From contig NZ_JQNR01000005.1 of the NCBI RefSeq assembly GCF_000745345.1, forward strand, positions 1,550,001-1,614,000: a DNA stretch of 64,000 nt, given 5' to 3'. Both the position numbers and the translations under genes were made by a program. A model generated the notes under the pieces. The model saw only the letters and a program-made list of their open reading frames with translations. It searched no databases and had not been told where the DNA came from. Positions 35,436 through 46,031 of the stretch are shown in pieces. The DNA is from Actinacidiphila yeochonensis CN732. GTDB taxonomy: Bacteria; Actinomycetota; Actinomycetes; Streptomycetales; Streptomycetaceae. Within the stretch, counting starts at the first letter, position 1. Every line of letters starts with the position of its first letter.

Positions 35436-35918
35436 ATGACGTTCAAGGTTGGCGACACCGTGGTCTATCCCCATCACGGGGCCGCGCTGATCGAAGCGAT
35501 CGAAATTCGCCAGATCAAAGGCGTGGACAAGACCTACTTGGTGCTCAAGGTCGCCCAGGGCGACTTGACGGTGCGTGTGCCCGCGGACAATGCGGAGTTC
35601 GTCGGCGTACGCGACGTGGTCGGGCAGGACGGTTTGGACCGGGTCTTCGAGGTGCTGCGCGCGCCGTACACCGAGGAGCCGACCAACTGGTCCCGCCGCT
35701 ACAAGGCGAATCTGGAGAAGCTGGCCTCCGGTGACGTCATCAAGGTCGCCGAGGTCGTGCGCGACCTGTGGCGCCGGGAGCGTGAGCGCGGCCTGTCGGC
35801 CGGCGAGAAGCGCATGCTCGCCAAGGCGCGGCAGATCCTGGTCAGCGAGCTGGCGCTCGCCGAGAACACCAACGAGGACAAGGCCGAGACGCTGCTCGAC
35901 GAAGTCCTCTCGTCCTAG
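35436..35918 (+). CDS. carD: CarD-family RNA-polymerase-binding regulator
   Basis: This 160-residue protein is a full-length CarD/CdnL. The N-terminal Tudor-like RNA polymerase interaction domain begins [18 protein letters not shown]. The C-terminal helical domain contains the conserved DNA-minor-groove Trp in [12 protein letters not shown]. CarD binds the polymerase beta subunit and stabilises open complexes, mainly at ribosomal and housekeeping promoters. ATG 35436 follows an AAGGGG site. Confidence 0.96.
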   Translation: MTFKVGDTVVYPHHGAALIEAIEIRQIKGVDKTYLVLKVAQGDLTVRVPADNAEFVGVRDVVGQDGLDRVFEVLRAPYTEEPTNWSRRYKANLEKLASGDVIKVAEVVRDLWRRERERGLSAGEKRMLAKARQILVSELALAENTNEDKAETLLDEVLSS

Positions 35919-36242
35919 GACCGTCCCCCCGGACGCTCTCGTGCCTGATCCGCGCTGAGGTGTGACACCCCACGCCCCCCGCGCGAACGGCAAACGCAGA
36001 CGTGATGCCCCGGCCACCACGCCGGGGACCCTGCCGCGGCACCTGGTTCGCACATGACGACCGGGTGCTGCGGCATGCTGGCACCCGTACCCGGGTGCCG
36101 CACCGAGGCAACCGCCACCCGCTCAGCGAGGCTCCCCCGGATGTCACGGAAGGGGTCCGGAGGAACCGCCGCGCCTGGCGCGGTGCCCGGCTGCCGCCAG
36201 GCGTCCCTCCAGGCCATACCCACCTCACACAAGGACACAAAC

Positions 36243-36944
36243 CTGCGTACCGCTGCTGTCATTCCCGCCGCCGGACGTGGAGTCCGGCTCGGCCCCGGCG
36301 CGCCCAAGGCGCTGCGGACCCTGGGCGGCGTGCCCATCCTTGTGCACGCGGTGCGCGCGATGGCCGCCGCCCGTGCCGTGCGGGTCATCGTGGTCGTCGC
36401 TCCGCCCGAGGGAACCGCCGAGGTCAGGGGGCTGCTGGACGCCCACGGGCTGCCGGAGTCCACCGACATCGAGGTCGTGCCCGGCGGGGAGACCCGCCAG
36501 GAGTCCGTACGGCTGGGCCTGGCCGCGCTGCCCCCGGACGTCGACGTGGTCCTCGTCCACGACGCGGCCCGGCCGCTGGTGCCCGTGGAGACCGTGGAGG
36601 GCGTGGTGGACGCCGTCCGCGGCGGCGCGCCCGCCGTGGTGCCCGGGCTGCCGCTGGCCGACACCGTCAAGAGCGTCGAGCCGGCCACCGGCGAGGTTAC
36701 CGGCACCCCGCGGCGGGAGCTGCTGCGGGCCGTGCAGACCCCGCAGGGCTTCGACCGCCAGGTGCTGGCCAAGGCGCACGAGAGCGTCACCGGCGAGGTC
36801 ACCGACGACGCCGGCATGGTCGAGCAGCTCGGCGTGCCGGTGCTGGTCGTACCCGGCCACGAGGAGGCGTTCAAGGTGACCCGGCCGCTGGACCTGGTGC
36901 TCGCCGAGGCCGTACTCGCCCGCAGGAGGGCCCGTGGCCACTGA
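36243..36944 (+). CDS. ispD: 2-C-methyl-D-erythritol 4-phosphate cytidylyltransferase
   Basis: This enzyme makes CDP-methylerythritol in the MEP isoprenoid pathway. Motifs are [14 protein letters not shown] (CTP loop), [14 protein letters not shown] and RAVQTPQGF. The conserved fold starts at RTAAVIP, and no ATG or GTG lies close to it. CTG 36243 has an AAGGA site seven bases upstream and gives 233 residues, the usual IspD length. In-frame ATGs at 36141 and 36054 would add poorly structured extensions and lack clear ribosome sites. The start is therefore uncertain. Its end overlaps ispF by 11 bases. Confidence 0.92.
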   Translation: MRTAAVIPAAGRGVRLGPGAPKALRTLGGVPILVHAVRAMAAARAVRVIVVVAPPEGTAEVRGLLDAHGLPESTDIEVVPGGETRQESVRLGLAALPPDVDVVLVHDAARPLVPVETVEGVVDAVRGGAPAVVPGLPLADTVKSVEPATGEVTGTPRRELLRAVQTPQGFDRQVLAKAHESVTGEVTDDAGMVEQLGVPVLVVPGHEEAFKVTRPLDLVLAEAVLARRRARGH

Positions 36945-37476
36945 GACACCGGAAACCTCGGGCGGGCCCGTCGGCCTGCCGGGCCTGGTGCTGCCCCAGG
37001 TCGGCATCGGCACCGACATCCACGCCTTCGAGGAGGGCCGCGAGCTGTGGTGCGCGGGCCTGCTCTGGGAGGGCGAGGGCCCCGGGCTGGCCGGCCACTC
37101 CGACGCGGACGTCGTCGCGCACGCCGCCTGCAACGCCCTCTTCTCCGCCGCGGGCCTCGGCGACCTGGGAGCCCACTTCGGCACCGGGCGGCCCGAGTGG
37201 TCCGGCGCGTCCGGCCTGACGCTGCTGGCCGAGGCCGCCCGGATCGTGCGGGCGGCGGGCTTCACCATCGGCAACGTGGCCGTCCAGGTGGTCGGCCTGC
37301 GGCCCAAGATCGGCAAGCGGCGCGAGGAGGCCCAGCGGGTGCTCTCCGAGGCGGCCGGAGCGCCGGTCTCGGTCAGCGCCGCCACCACCGACGGCCTCGG
37401 CTTCCCCGGGCGCGGCGACGGGCTCGCCGCCATCGCCACCGCGCTCGTCGTACGGACGGGCACCCCCGCCGGATAG
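36934..37476 (+). CDS. ispF: 2-C-methyl-D-erythritol 2,4-cyclodiphosphate synthase
   Basis: This 180-residue enzyme cyclises CDP-ME-2-phosphate to MEcPP with loss of CMP. Zinc and substrate residues are visible in [12 protein letters not shown] (Asp, His), [11 protein letters not shown], and [13 protein letters not shown] near the C-terminus. The N-terminal ~20 residues are an extra actinobacterial tail. GTG 36934 lies inside the end of ispD, so the two genes are coupled. Confidence 0.96.
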   Translation: MATETPETSGGPVGLPGLVLPQVGIGTDIHAFEEGRELWCAGLLWEGEGPGLAGHSDADVVAHAACNALFSAAGLGDLGAHFGTGRPEWSGASGLTLLAEAARIVRAAGFTIGNVAVQVVGLRPKIGKRREEAQRVLSEAAGAPVSVSAATTDGLGFPGRGDGLAAIATALVVRTGTPAG

Positions 37477-37833
37477 CGCGCGCCGCCGCCGACGGGCCCG
37501 TTCCGCCGGCGGCGCGCCCGCGCCCGTACCCCGCTCATGCCGCCCGCTCCCCGGGACCGGGCCGGCGCGGCACCCGGGCGAGACCCCGGCGGGACCACGG
37601 CGGTGCCCCGACGGGACCCGACGGGAGCCGGCATCCGGGCGCCATCCCCGCGGTACTCAGGGCCGCGGGCACCGCGGGCATCGCGGTCGGCACGGACATG
37701 CAGGGGGCATCGGCGGCCCGGACGGCGCGCGGACGGAACGGGACGGAACGCGGGTGGCGGGCCGATGGCGGGCGGATGGCGCGCGTGCTCCCGCACAGCC
37801 TGTGGACAACCCCACGCACGCCCTTCGGGCCAC
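37477..37833. other. Gene-free spacer before cysS
   Basis: About 360 GC-rich bases with no convincing start, codon bias or hairpin. Confidence 0.5.
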
Positions 37834-37845
37834 TACCCTTGTGGC

Positions 37846-39237
37846 GTGACTATTCGCCTGTACGACACCGCCGCCCGCCAGGTTCGCGACTTCACCCCGC
37901 TCACCCCGGGCTGTGCGTCGATCTACCTGTGTGGCGCCACCGTGCAGGCCGCGCCGCACATCGGCCACATCAGGTCGGGGCTCAACTTCGACGTCATGCG
38001 CCGCTGGTTCCAGTACCGGGGCTATGACGTGACGTTCGTCCGCAACGTCACCGACATCGACGACAAGATCATCGCCAAGTCCGCCGAGCAGGGCCGGCCG
38101 TGGTGGTCGATCGGGTACGAGAACGAGCGGGCCTTCGCCTCCGGCTACGACGCCCTGGGCTGCCTGCCGCCCACCTATGAGCCGCGCGCCACCGGCCACA
38201 TCCCCGAGATGATCGAGCTGATGGGCGCCCTCATCGAGCGCGGCCACGCCTACGCGGCCGAGGGGAACGTCTACTTCGACGTGCGCTCCTTCCCCTCCTA
38301 CCTGGAGCTGTCCAACCAGGAGCTGGACAACCTGCGCCAGCCCGAGGGCGAGGGCGAGACCGGCAAGCGCGACGCGCGGGACTTCGCCATGTGGAAGGCC
38401 GTCAAGCCGGGCGAGCCGTCCTGGGAGACCCCGTGGGGCCGCGGCCGGCCCGGCTGGCACCTGGAGTGCTCGGCCATGGCCCACAAGTACCTGGGCCGGG
38501 CCTTCGACATCCACGGCGGCGGGATCGACCTGATCTTCCCGCACCACGAGAACGAGATCGCCCAGTCGAAGGCGTACGGCGACGAGTTCGCGCGGTACTG
38601 GCTGCACAACGCCTGGGTCACCCTGAGCGGCGAGAAGATGAGCAAGTCGCTCGGCAACTCGGTGCTGGTCTCGGAGATGGCGCAGCGCTGGCGGCCCATC
38701 GTGCTGCGGTACTACCTGGGCACCCCGCACTACCGCTCCATGATCGAGTACAGCGAGGAGGCGCTGCGGGAGGCCGAGGCGGCCTTCGCCCGCATCGAGG
38801 GCTTCGTGCAGCGGGTCATCGAGATGGCCGGGCCGGTCGAGCCCGCCGCCGAGGTGCCGCCGGCCTTCGCCGAGGCGATGGACGACGACATGGGCGTCCC
38901 GCAGGCGCTGGCCGTGGTGCACACCACCGTCCGCCAGGGCAACAGCGCGCTGACCGCGGACGACAAGGAGAGCGCGGTCGCGCGTCTGGCCGAGGTCCGT
39001 GCGATGCTCGGAGTGCTGGGCCTCGACCCGCTCGACCCGCAGTGGACGGCCGCCGACCGCGGGGACGACCTGCACGGCGTGGTCGACTCCCTGGTGCGGC
39101 TCGTGCTGGAACAGCGGCAGTCGGCCCGCTCCCGCAAGGACTACGCCACCGCGGACGCGATCCGCGACCAACTCGTCCAGGCGGGTCTGGAGATCGAGGA
39201 CACCCCGTCCGGCTCCCGGTGGACCCTGCGGGGCTGA
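37846..39237 (+). CDS. cysS: Cysteinyl-tRNA synthetase
   Basis: This 463-residue class I synthetase charges tRNA-Cys. The zinc-binding Cys is in YLCGATV, the HIGH-type motif is PHIGHIRSG, the second zinc ligands are in WHLECSAM and [10 protein letters not shown], and KMSKS is in [12 protein letters not shown]. Length distinguishes it from the shorter MshC paralogue. GTG 37846 is only six bases after a TACCCT -10 hexamer (37834-37839), so the transcript is probably leaderless. Confidence 0.97.
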   Translation: MTIRLYDTAARQVRDFTPLTPGCASIYLCGATVQAAPHIGHIRSGLNFDVMRRWFQYRGYDVTFVRNVTDIDDKIIAKSAEQGRPWWSIGYENERAFASGYDALGCLPPTYEPRATGHIPEMIELMGALIERGHAYAAEGNVYFDVRSFPSYLELSNQELDNLRQPEGEGETGKRDARDFAMWKAVKPGEPSWETPWGRGRPGWHLECSAMAHKYLGRAFDIHGGGIDLIFPHHENEIAQSKAYGDEFARYWLHNAWVTLSGEKMSKSLGNSVLVSEMAQRWRPIVLRYYLGTPHYRSMIEYSEEALREAEAAFARIEGFVQRVIEMAGPVEPAAEVPPAFAEAMDDDMGVPQALAVVHTTVRQGNSALTADDKESAVARLAEVRAMLGVLGLDPLDPQWTAADRGDDLHGVVDSLVRLVLEQRQSARSRKDYATADAIRDQLVQAGLEIEDTPSGSRWTLRG

Positions 39238-39274
39238 CCCCCGGCAGGCCCCCGGAGCCGAGCGAGAAGCCCCC

Positions 39275-39303
39275 GGTGCCGCCCTCCCCCAGAGGGCGGC
39301 ACC
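39275..39303. terminator. Hairpin between cysS and rlmB
   Basis: Perfect 12-base arms GGTGCCGCCCTC (39275-39286) and complement (39292-39303) with a 5-base loop. It ends about 50 bases before rlmB and is a terminator or attenuator. Confidence 0.8.
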
Positions 39304-39353
39304 GTCCCGCGTGCGCGTCCCGCGCCCGCATCGAGTGAAGAAGTGAGAGACCC

Positions 39354-40316
39354 ATGGCCGGCAACAGCCAGCGCAGGAACCGCCGTACGAGCAACAAGAA
39401 GGGCGCCACGGTCGGCAGCGGCGGGCAGCGGCGCCGGGCCCTGGAGGGCAAGGGCCCGACCCCGCCCGCCGAGATGCGCAAGGGCCACAAGAAGAACCGG
39501 ATCGCCAACGCCCAGGCCAAGCGGACGGTCTCCTCGCAGTCCCGCCGCCCCTCCGGCCGTGGCGCGAAGTCCACCTCCGAGATGGTGGTGGGCCGCAACC
39601 CGGTGGTCGAGGCGCTGCGCGCGGACATCCCGGCCACCGCGGTCTACGTCCAGCAGTTCATCGACAACGACGACCGGGTGCGCGAGGCGCTCAAGGTCGC
39701 CACCGACCGGGGTGTGCCGCTGCTGGAGGCGCCCAAGCCCGAGCTGGACCGGATCACCGCCGGCCTCAACCACCAGGGCCTGGTCCTCCAGATCCCGCCC
39801 TACGAGTACGCCCACCCCGAGGACCTGCTGGCCAAGGCGGCCGACCAGCGCGACGACCCGCTGATCGTCGCGCTGGACGGCGTCACCGACCCGCGCAACC
39901 TCGGCGCCGTGGTGCGCTCGGTCGCGGCGTTCGGCGGCCACGGCGTGGTGGTGCCCGAGCGGCGCGCCGCCGGGATGACCGCGGGTGCCTGGAAGACCTC
40001 CGCGGGCACCGCCGCCCGCGTCTCGGTGGCCCGTGCCACCAACCTCACCCGCGCGCTGGAGGCCTACAAGAAGGCCGGGCTGCTCGTCGTGGGCCTGGCC
40101 GCCGACGGTGAGGTCGCGCTGCACGAGCTGGAGGCGCTGTCCGGGCCGGTCGTGGTGGTCGCCGGCAGCGAGGGCAAGGGCCTGTCGCGGCTGGTCAGCG
40201 AGACCTGCGACCTGCGGGTGCGCATCCCGATGCCGGGCGGCGCGGAGTCGCTCAACGCCGGTGTGGCCGCGGGCGTCGTGCTGTACGAGGCGTCCCGCCG
40301 CCGGGCGAGCCGCTGA
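39354..40316 (+). CDS. rlmB: 23S rRNA 2'-O-methyltransferase, TrmH/RlmB family
   Basis: This 320-residue SPOUT methyltransferase has motif 1 DPRNLGAVVRSVAAFG, motif 2 VAGSEGKGLSRL and motif 3 IPMPGGAESLNAGVAAGV. A substrate-binding L30e-like domain (about 75-150) precedes it. The first ~70 residues form a very basic extension (RNRRTSNKKG and GHKKNRIANAQAKR) likely to bind RNA. By position after cysS it is the RlmB orthologue acting on 23S rRNA. Confidence 0.92.
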   Translation: MAGNSQRRNRRTSNKKGATVGSGGQRRRALEGKGPTPPAEMRKGHKKNRIANAQAKRTVSSQSRRPSGRGAKSTSEMVVGRNPVVEALRADIPATAVYVQQFIDNDDRVREALKVATDRGVPLLEAPKPELDRITAGLNHQGLVLQIPPYEYAHPEDLLAKAADQRDDPLIVALDGVTDPRNLGAVVRSVAAFGGHGVVVPERRAAGMTAGAWKTSAGTAARVSVARATNLTRALEAYKKAGLLVVGLAADGEVALHELEALSGPVVVVAGSEGKGLSRLVSETCDLRVRIPMPGGAESLNAGVAAGVVLYEASRRRASR

Positions 40317-40377
40317 CCTGACCCGTCGCGCCCGGCCCGCCGACGACCGCGGGCCGGGGCCCGGCCGCACCCACGCC

Positions 40378-40425
40378 CGGCCGGGGGCGGAGAGCCGGGG
40401 CGGAGAGCCGGGGGCGGAGAGCCGG
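40378..40425. repeat. Short tandem repeat after rlmB
   Basis: Three copies of a CCGGGGGCGGAGAG-like unit. The remainder of 40317-40612 contains no gene. Confidence 0.75.
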
Positions 40426-40560
40426 CCCACCCGCGTCCGGCCGGGTGGTCCTCGCGGAATTCCTGGTGGCGCCAGGGTGGACGGACGGTTCTCTCCGTGG
40501 GAACGCGTGCCGGTCGGGCCCGGAACAGGCGGAGATCCGGCCCCGGACCGCTGTGACGGG

Positions 40561-40584
40561 TGCCTGACGGGGGACTGTCAGGCA
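40561..40584. promoter_or_regulatory. Inverted repeat upstream of the DoxX gene
   Basis: TGCCTGAC and GTCAGGCA with an 8-base spacer, ending 29 bases before the DoxX start. It may be an operator or a weak terminator. Confidence 0.4.
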
Positions 40585-40612
40585 GTGTCCTAAACGACCG
40601 TCACTCGGTTAG

Positions 40613-42328
40613 ATGAGTGTGGACACCAGAACACCCCGCACTTCCCCGGGGGGAGGGGCACCCGGGTTCGACGAGCGTGTGCTGACCATGCCGCGGGTGC
40701 CGAGCGATCCCGCCCAGGTCATCGTCAACCACGCGAGTTTCCGGGTGCAGCTCGGCGCCGCCTCGATCCGCGCGCTCGGGACGGAGGAGACCGTCCGGAT
40801 GCCCGCGGTGCGCCGCCGCACCCCTGTGGTCTGGTCCGGCCACTCGGCCCCCCAGCTCACCAGCGCGGTACAGCGGGCCGGAGCCGCCCCCGCCCCTGGG
40901 GGCACCGGCACCCAGGTGCTGCCGCGCGTCGGCGAGAGCACGGTGCTGCCGCCCCCCGTCCCCGTCGTGGTCGGCCACCAGCGCACCCCCCGCGACGAGT
41001 ACGGCGACTACGGCGAGTTCGGCGGCGCGTACGCCGACTACGGTGAGCCGACCGTCGTCGGCCCCCGCGTCCGCGGCGGCAACGGCCGCTACGGCGGCCC
41101 TGTCGCCCCGTCCGGCTACGACGGCCCCGCGTCGAGCGGGTACGACGGCGCCGGAGGCGACCCCGGTGACGACACCGGCCGGCGCGGCCGCCGCGGCCCC
41201 TCCGTCAAGCACGCCTACTACCCGCACCGCAGGCTCAACCTCGGCATCGTGCTGCTGCCGCTGCGGGTGTTCCTCGGCTTCGTGTCGATCTACGCCGGCA
41301 TGGGCAAGCTGTGCGACCGGGTGTACTTCGACGGCGGCAGGCGCGGCTCGATGGTCACCTGGCTCTCCTCGCTGCACCCGTGGGCCGCGGCGGAGCCGCT
41401 GCGCGCCGTCGCCCTCAACCACCCGGTGGGCGCCGGGCTGAGCATCGCCTTCCTCCAGGTCGTGGTCGGCGTGCTGACCGTGGCCGGGCTGTGGCAGCGG
41501 ATCGCGGCGGTCTTCGGCGCGGCCCTGTCGATCGCGCTGCTGGTCACCGTCAGCTGGCGGACCGTCCCCGTCTACGACGCCCCCGACTTCATCTACCTGG
41601 CCGCGTGGAGCCCGCTGGTCATCGCCGGCGCGCCCGTCTACTCCGTCGACGGCCACCTGGCGGGCGACGCGTGGCGGCGGCTCGGCCCGCGGGTGTCCAT
41701 CTGGGACCTGCGCCGCCGGGTGCTGCGCCGCGGCGCCGTGCTCGCCGTGTTCACGGTGGGCGCGACGCTGCTGGTCGGGTCGGTGCTCGGTGCGGCCGTC
41801 CGGGCCAGCAGCAGCCGTCCCGACACGCCCGGCACCTCGGTGACCCCGACCAACAACCTGCCCGGCACCACGCTGCCCGAGGTCTCGGGCGGCGGTTCGG
41901 ACGGCGGCTCCGACGGCAGCAGCCCCCGCCCCGAGCCGACGAACTCCACGGTGTCCGGCACCGCGGAGCCCACCGAGGGCACCACGCGGGAGCCGTCCAC
42001 GAGCCCGACCGGCACCACCGACTCCAGCGGCAGCCCCGCCACGGGCCCGTCCGAGACCGGCACGGGCACGGGAACGGGCGGCACGGGCGGCGGGACGCCC
42101 ACGGACAGCGGCTCCGGCGGCACCACCGGCGGCGGGCAGACGGCGACGCAGGCCCCGCCCCCGGCGGCCACGCAGGATCCGGCGCCGTCCCAGCCGAGCA
42201 GCAAGCCCTCCCCCGGCGCGATCGGCGGCCTGCTGGGCAGCGCGGCCCCCACCGGGCTGCTGCTGGGCATGGCCCGCTACGGCGGGGGCCCTGAGCAGGG
42301 CTCCGAGGGGCGGCACGAGGAGGTCTGA
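40613..42328 (+). CDS. DoxX-family membrane protein with long disordered termini
   Basis: This 571-residue protein has a ~200-residue disordered N-terminal region rich in Gly/Tyr/Asp (EYGDYGEFGG). A DoxX-like membrane core follows (about 205-345: PLRVFLGFVSIYAGMGKL, then three further segments), then one more membrane segment at about 375-395 and a Ser/Thr/Gly/Pro-rich C-terminal region. DoxX proteins are linked to thiol/redox homeostasis and quinone pools; here the function is unproven. Two strong terminators follow. Confidence 0.8.
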   Translation: MSVDTRTPRTSPGGGAPGFDERVLTMPRVPSDPAQVIVNHASFRVQLGAASIRALGTEETVRMPAVRRRTPVVWSGHSAPQLTSAVQRAGAAPAPGGTGTQVLPRVGESTVLPPPVPVVVGHQRTPRDEYGDYGEFGGAYADYGEPTVVGPRVRGGNGRYGGPVAPSGYDGPASSGYDGAGGDPGDDTGRRGRRGPSVKHAYYPHRRLNLGIVLLPLRVFLGFVSIYAGMGKLCDRVYFDGGRRGSMVTWLSSLHPWAAAEPLRAVALNHPVGAGLSIAFLQVVVGVLTVAGLWQRIAAVFGAALSIALLVTVSWRTVPVYDAPDFIYLAAWSPLVIAGAPVYSVDGHLAGDAWRRLGPRVSIWDLRRRVLRRGAVLAVFTVGATLLVGSVLGAAVRASSSRPDTPGTSVTPTNNLPGTTLPEVSGGGSDGGSDGSSPRPEPTNSTVSGTAEPTEGTTREPSTSPTGTTDSSGSPATGPSETGTGTGTGGTGGGTPTDSGSGGTTGGGQTATQAPPPAATQDPAPSQPSSKPSPGAIGGLLGSAAPTGLLLGMARYGGGPEQGSEGRHEEV

Positions 42329-42335
42329 CAGCCGG

Positions 42336-42373
42336 CCAGGAGCTTCCCGGGGACGCCCCCGGGAAGCTCCTGG
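42336..42373. terminator. First of two tandem terminators after the DoxX gene
   Basis: Perfect 17-base arms (42336-42352 and 42357-42373, starting CCAGGAGCTTCCCGG) with a 4-base loop, directly after the stop. Confidence 0.95.
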
Positions 42374-42381
42374 GACCAGAC

Positions 42382-42422
42382 AGCGGCGGGCCCGCACCGG
42401 ATGTCGGTGCGGGCCCGCCGCT
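42382..42422. terminator. Second tandem terminator
   Basis: Perfect 18-base arms (42382-42399 and 42405-42422, starting AGCGGCGGGCCCGC) with loop GATGT, nine bases after the first hairpin. Confidence 0.95.
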
Positions 42423-42439
42423 GTGCGGCGTGCCGGAGG

Positions 42440-42720
42440 GGGCGCGTTCGCGCGTTCGCGCGTTCGCGTGCTCGCGGGTCCGCGGGTTTGCGGGTCCGCG
42501 GGTCCGGGGCTTCGGAGGGCGCCGTCAGGGCGCCGTCAGGGCGGCCGGGCGTCCGGGTTCAGCCCGCGCGGGGGAGGAGCGGACGGGTGGCGCGTCCGTC
42601 CAGGGGAAGGGCCGTCCGGGTGAAGGCCGTCCGGGGTGAGGGACCGTCCGGGCGAGGTGTCGAGCGGTTTCGGGCGGTTTCGGGCGAGGTGGCGTGCGGT
42701 GTCGGGCGGGCAGGGTGCCG
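42440..42720. repeat. Repeat-rich spacer
   Basis: CGCGTTCG units (8 bp) are repeated at 42447-42475. CGGGTCCG units follow to about 42510. GGGCGCCGTCA is repeated at 42520-42540, and GGCCGTCCGGG-type and GGTTTCGGGC units run to 42690. No gene is convincing. Confidence 0.7.
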
Positions 42721-42725
42721 GGCGG

Positions 42726-43505
42726 TCAGCCGCGGCGGGTGCCCAGCTCCTTCGCGGCCTCGCCGAGGTCCTTCGCGGTGTCGATGGCCCGCCAGTAGGA
42801 GCCGTGCGGGATCGGGTAGCCGGCCAGCCGCCGCTCCCGGGCCAGCCGGGGGAAGGTGGTCCGCTCGTGGTCGCCGATGTCCGGCAGCATCTCGGCGAAC
42901 CCGGCCGCGAAGACGTACACGCCGGCGTTGATGAGGTACGGCGACGGCGGCGCCTCGATGAAGTCCAGCACCTGGCCGAACTCGTTGGTCTCGACGACGC
43001 CCCACGGGATGCGCGGCCGGGCCAGCGCCAGCGTCGCCACGGCGTCCCGCTCCTCGTGGAAGGCGGCCATCTCGCGCAGCGGGAAGCGCGTCCACACGTC
43101 GGCGTTGGTGGCGTACCAGGGCTCGTCCGGGCGGGGGAGCGAGGCCGCGGCGTACTTCAGGCCGCCACCGCGCCCGAGCGGCTCGTGCTCCACGACGGCT
43201 GTGACGTTCAGCGGCAGCGGAGTGCTGTCCAGCCACTCCTGGAGCACCTCGGCGAGGTGGCCGCACGAGACGACCGCGTCGGTGACGCCCTCGGAGGCCA
43301 GCCAGGCCAGTTGGTGCCCGATGATCGGCGTTCCCGTGCCGGGGATCTCCACCATCGGCTTCGGCCGGTCGTCGGTGTACGGCCGCAGCCGCGAGCCCTG
43401 GCCGCCGGCCAGCAGCACCGCCTGGGTGACCGTCGCGGCGGGGACGGGGGCGAGGGTGTGCGGGGCGGTGTGGGCCCCGGGACCGGGATGGTCGGCACGC
43501 GTCAT
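42726..43505 (-). CDS. Nucleotidyltransferase (NDP-sugar pyrophosphorylase family)
   Basis: This 259-residue protein has the nucleotidyltransferase start AVLLAGGQGSRLRPYT and the DDRPKPMVEI motif. It also has EPLGRGGGLKYA, the metal-binding Asp in YATNADVW, and YLINAGVYVF. It belongs to the GlmU/RmlA/ManC-like family that makes NDP-sugars from sugar-1-phosphates. It has no C-terminal acyltransferase or hexapeptide repeat. The sugar is unknown. ATG 43505 gives a ~30-residue N-terminal tail before the fold. Confidence 0.88.
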   Translation of the reverse strand: MTRADHPGPGAHTAPHTLAPVPAATVTQAVLLAGGQGSRLRPYTDDRPKPMVEIPGTGTPIIGHQLAWLASEGVTDAVVSCGHLAEVLQEWLDSTPLPLNVTAVVEHEPLGRGGGLKYAAASLPRPDEPWYATNADVWTRFPLREMAAFHEERDAVATLALARPRIPWGVVETNEFGQVLDFIEAPPSPYLINAGVYVFAAGFAEMLPDIGDHERTTFPRLARERRLAGYPIPHGSYWRAIDTAKDLGEAAKELGTRRG

Positions 43506-43615
43506 GCAGCGCACCCTATGCGACACGGGCGCCCGGAGCCTGTCCTGCGGACACGCGACCACCCCCGCGGGTGGTTTCGGCGCGGACGGTTCCCCCGGGG
43601 GCTCACGGGGTCCCC

Positions 43616-43636
43616 CGCGTCCCCTCGGGGGACGCG
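43616..43636. terminator. Hairpin downstream of the exported protein gene
   Basis: CGCGTCCCC (43616-43624) and GGGGACGCG (43628-43636) with loop TCG. The rest of 43506-43792 holds no gene. Confidence 0.65.
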
Positions 43637-43792
43637 GCCGCGGGTGGCCGCGTGCGGCCGTGCACGGGGACGCGGCCGGGCGCCGGCCGGGCACGTGCGG
43701 GCGCACCGAGTGCGAGACGGCGCGGCACCCGGCGGGCGGAGTGGCCGGATGCCGCGCCGCGCGCGGGCGGAACGGGTACGCGTGGCGCCCGT

Positions 43793-44233
43793 TCAGCCCA
43801 CGGAGGCGACGCCGGTGGCGAACGACGTGTCGCACACCGGGCGGGAGAAGGCCTGCGCGCGCTGCGTGGCGCCCTCGTACTTCGCGACCGCCGCCCGGCC
43901 CAGGGAGCGGGCGATGGAGGTGCAGTACTTGGCCAGCGAGGGCTGGCGCGCCATGGCCACCTGGAGGTCGGTGAGGGCGGTGCCCGGGTCCTTCTGCTGG
44001 AGCTCCGCCAGCAGCTTCTGGCGCAGCGCCTCCTGGGGCGTGAGGACCGTGTCCTTCTGGGCGGCCTTCCCGGTCGTCGCCGAGTCCTCGGTGGTGGACG
44101 CGGCCAGCAGCCGCCCGTCGGAGGACGACGCGGCCCACGGCACGCGGGTGACGGCGAGCGTCCCCGACAGGACGAGGACGACCGGAAGAACGAACGCGAA
44201 TGTCTTGCCGAGACGGCGAGCTACCTGGTTCAC
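43793..44233 (-). CDS. Exported or membrane-anchored protein of unknown function
   Basis: This 146-residue protein has a basic N-terminus and one hydrophobic segment (FAFVLPVVLVLSGTLAV, about 12-28), acting as a signal peptide or anchor. A Ser/Thr-rich linker follows, then a helical domain with two cysteines (KYCTSIARS and RPVCDTSF) that could form a disulfide outside the cell. I do not recognise a family. GTG 44233 gives the basic VNQVARRLGK start. It lies upstream of the nucleotidyltransferase gene on the same strand, but 290 bases and a hairpin separate them. Confidence 0.65.
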   Translation of the reverse strand: MNQVARRLGKTFAFVLPVVLVLSGTLAVTRVPWAASSSDGRLLAASTTEDSATTGKAAQKDTVLTPQEALRQKLLAELQQKDPGTALTDLQVAMARQPSLAKYCTSIARSLGRAAVAKYEGATQRAQAFSRPVCDTSFATGVASVG

Positions 44234-44491
44234 GACTCGGATGGTAGCGACTGGTGCCGATTCGGCGACATTGAGTCACCCTGACGAGGGATAGGAAACG
44301 GAGTAGTGCGGCTCACACGGTTGACGAACGGCACCGAACAGTGCCGAACAGTGCCGAAGGGCACCGAAGAGTTCGGAAAGCACCGCAAAGGCGGAAAGGA
44401 GCCGAATGGACGGAGAAAGCCCGGATGTGCGTCGCGCGGGTCTGCCCGTTCACCGATCTGCCCGCCTGCCCGTGGTGCGTCCCCGGACATG
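44234..44491. repeat. Spacer with degenerate repeats
   Basis: Bases 44325-44395 contain repeated GCACCGAA and GTGCCGAACA units of about 11 bp. No gene is visible. Confidence 0.6.
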
Positions 44492-44538
44492 ACGAGGCGG
44501 CCGGCGGTACGCGTGGTGCGTACGGCCGGCCGCCTCGT
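44492..44538 (-). terminator. Terminator after msiK
   Basis: Perfect 14-base arms ACGAGGCGGCCGGC (44492-44505) and complement (44525-44538) enclose a further weak stem, 38 bases past the msiK stop. Confidence 0.85.
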
Positions 44539-44576
44539 TCGAGCCTTCGGGTGCCGGGGCGGGGCCCCGGGCCGGA

Positions 44577-45695
<1,119 letters not shown>

Positions 45696-45909
45696 GACTG
45701 TCGCAGTCCCTTCACCGGCAGGAACGTGCCGGACGATCCGAGTAAAGGAAGCTCTTCGGAGAACCAGCTCCGGAGGTGTTCCACATGGGTCCGTCCGCTG
45801 TGAAGCGGACTCGCCGGTGACGCTACCCCGTGGTATCTGCCCTTGTCACCAGCCCTGGGCGAGGAATTTCACCCCGCCCCCACGCCCTTCGCCGGTACAC
45901 TGCCCCTGC

Positions 45910-45986
45910 GCCTCCTTAGCTCAGCTGGCCAGAGCGACGCTCTTGTAAAGCGTAGGTCGTCGGTTCGAACCCGACAGGGGGCTCCA
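45910..45986 (+). tRNA. tRNA-Thr (anticodon UGU), CCA encoded
   Basis: Cloverleaf arms can be paired. Acceptor is GCCTCCT with AGGGGGC. The anticodon stem ACGCT/AGCGT holds loop CTTGTAA, giving anticodon TGT (Thr, ACA codons). The T arm is GTCGG/CCGAC with TTCGAAC. CCA is encoded at 45984-45986. A TACACT -10 lies at 45896-45901. A 7-bp hairpin (45990-46007) terminates it. The 3' half is duplicated 9.5 kb downstream. Confidence 0.95.
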
Positions 45987-46031
45987 CATCCGCCCTGGTG
46001 AGGGCGGCCCTCCCGGCGTCGGCCGCGGTGG
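45941..46031 (+). repeat. attL-like copy of a 91-bp direct repeat
   Basis: This copy runs from the tRNA-Thr anticodon loop through the 3' end, the CCA and the terminator hairpin. It matches 55457-55547 at all but one base by eye. Confidence 0.85.
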
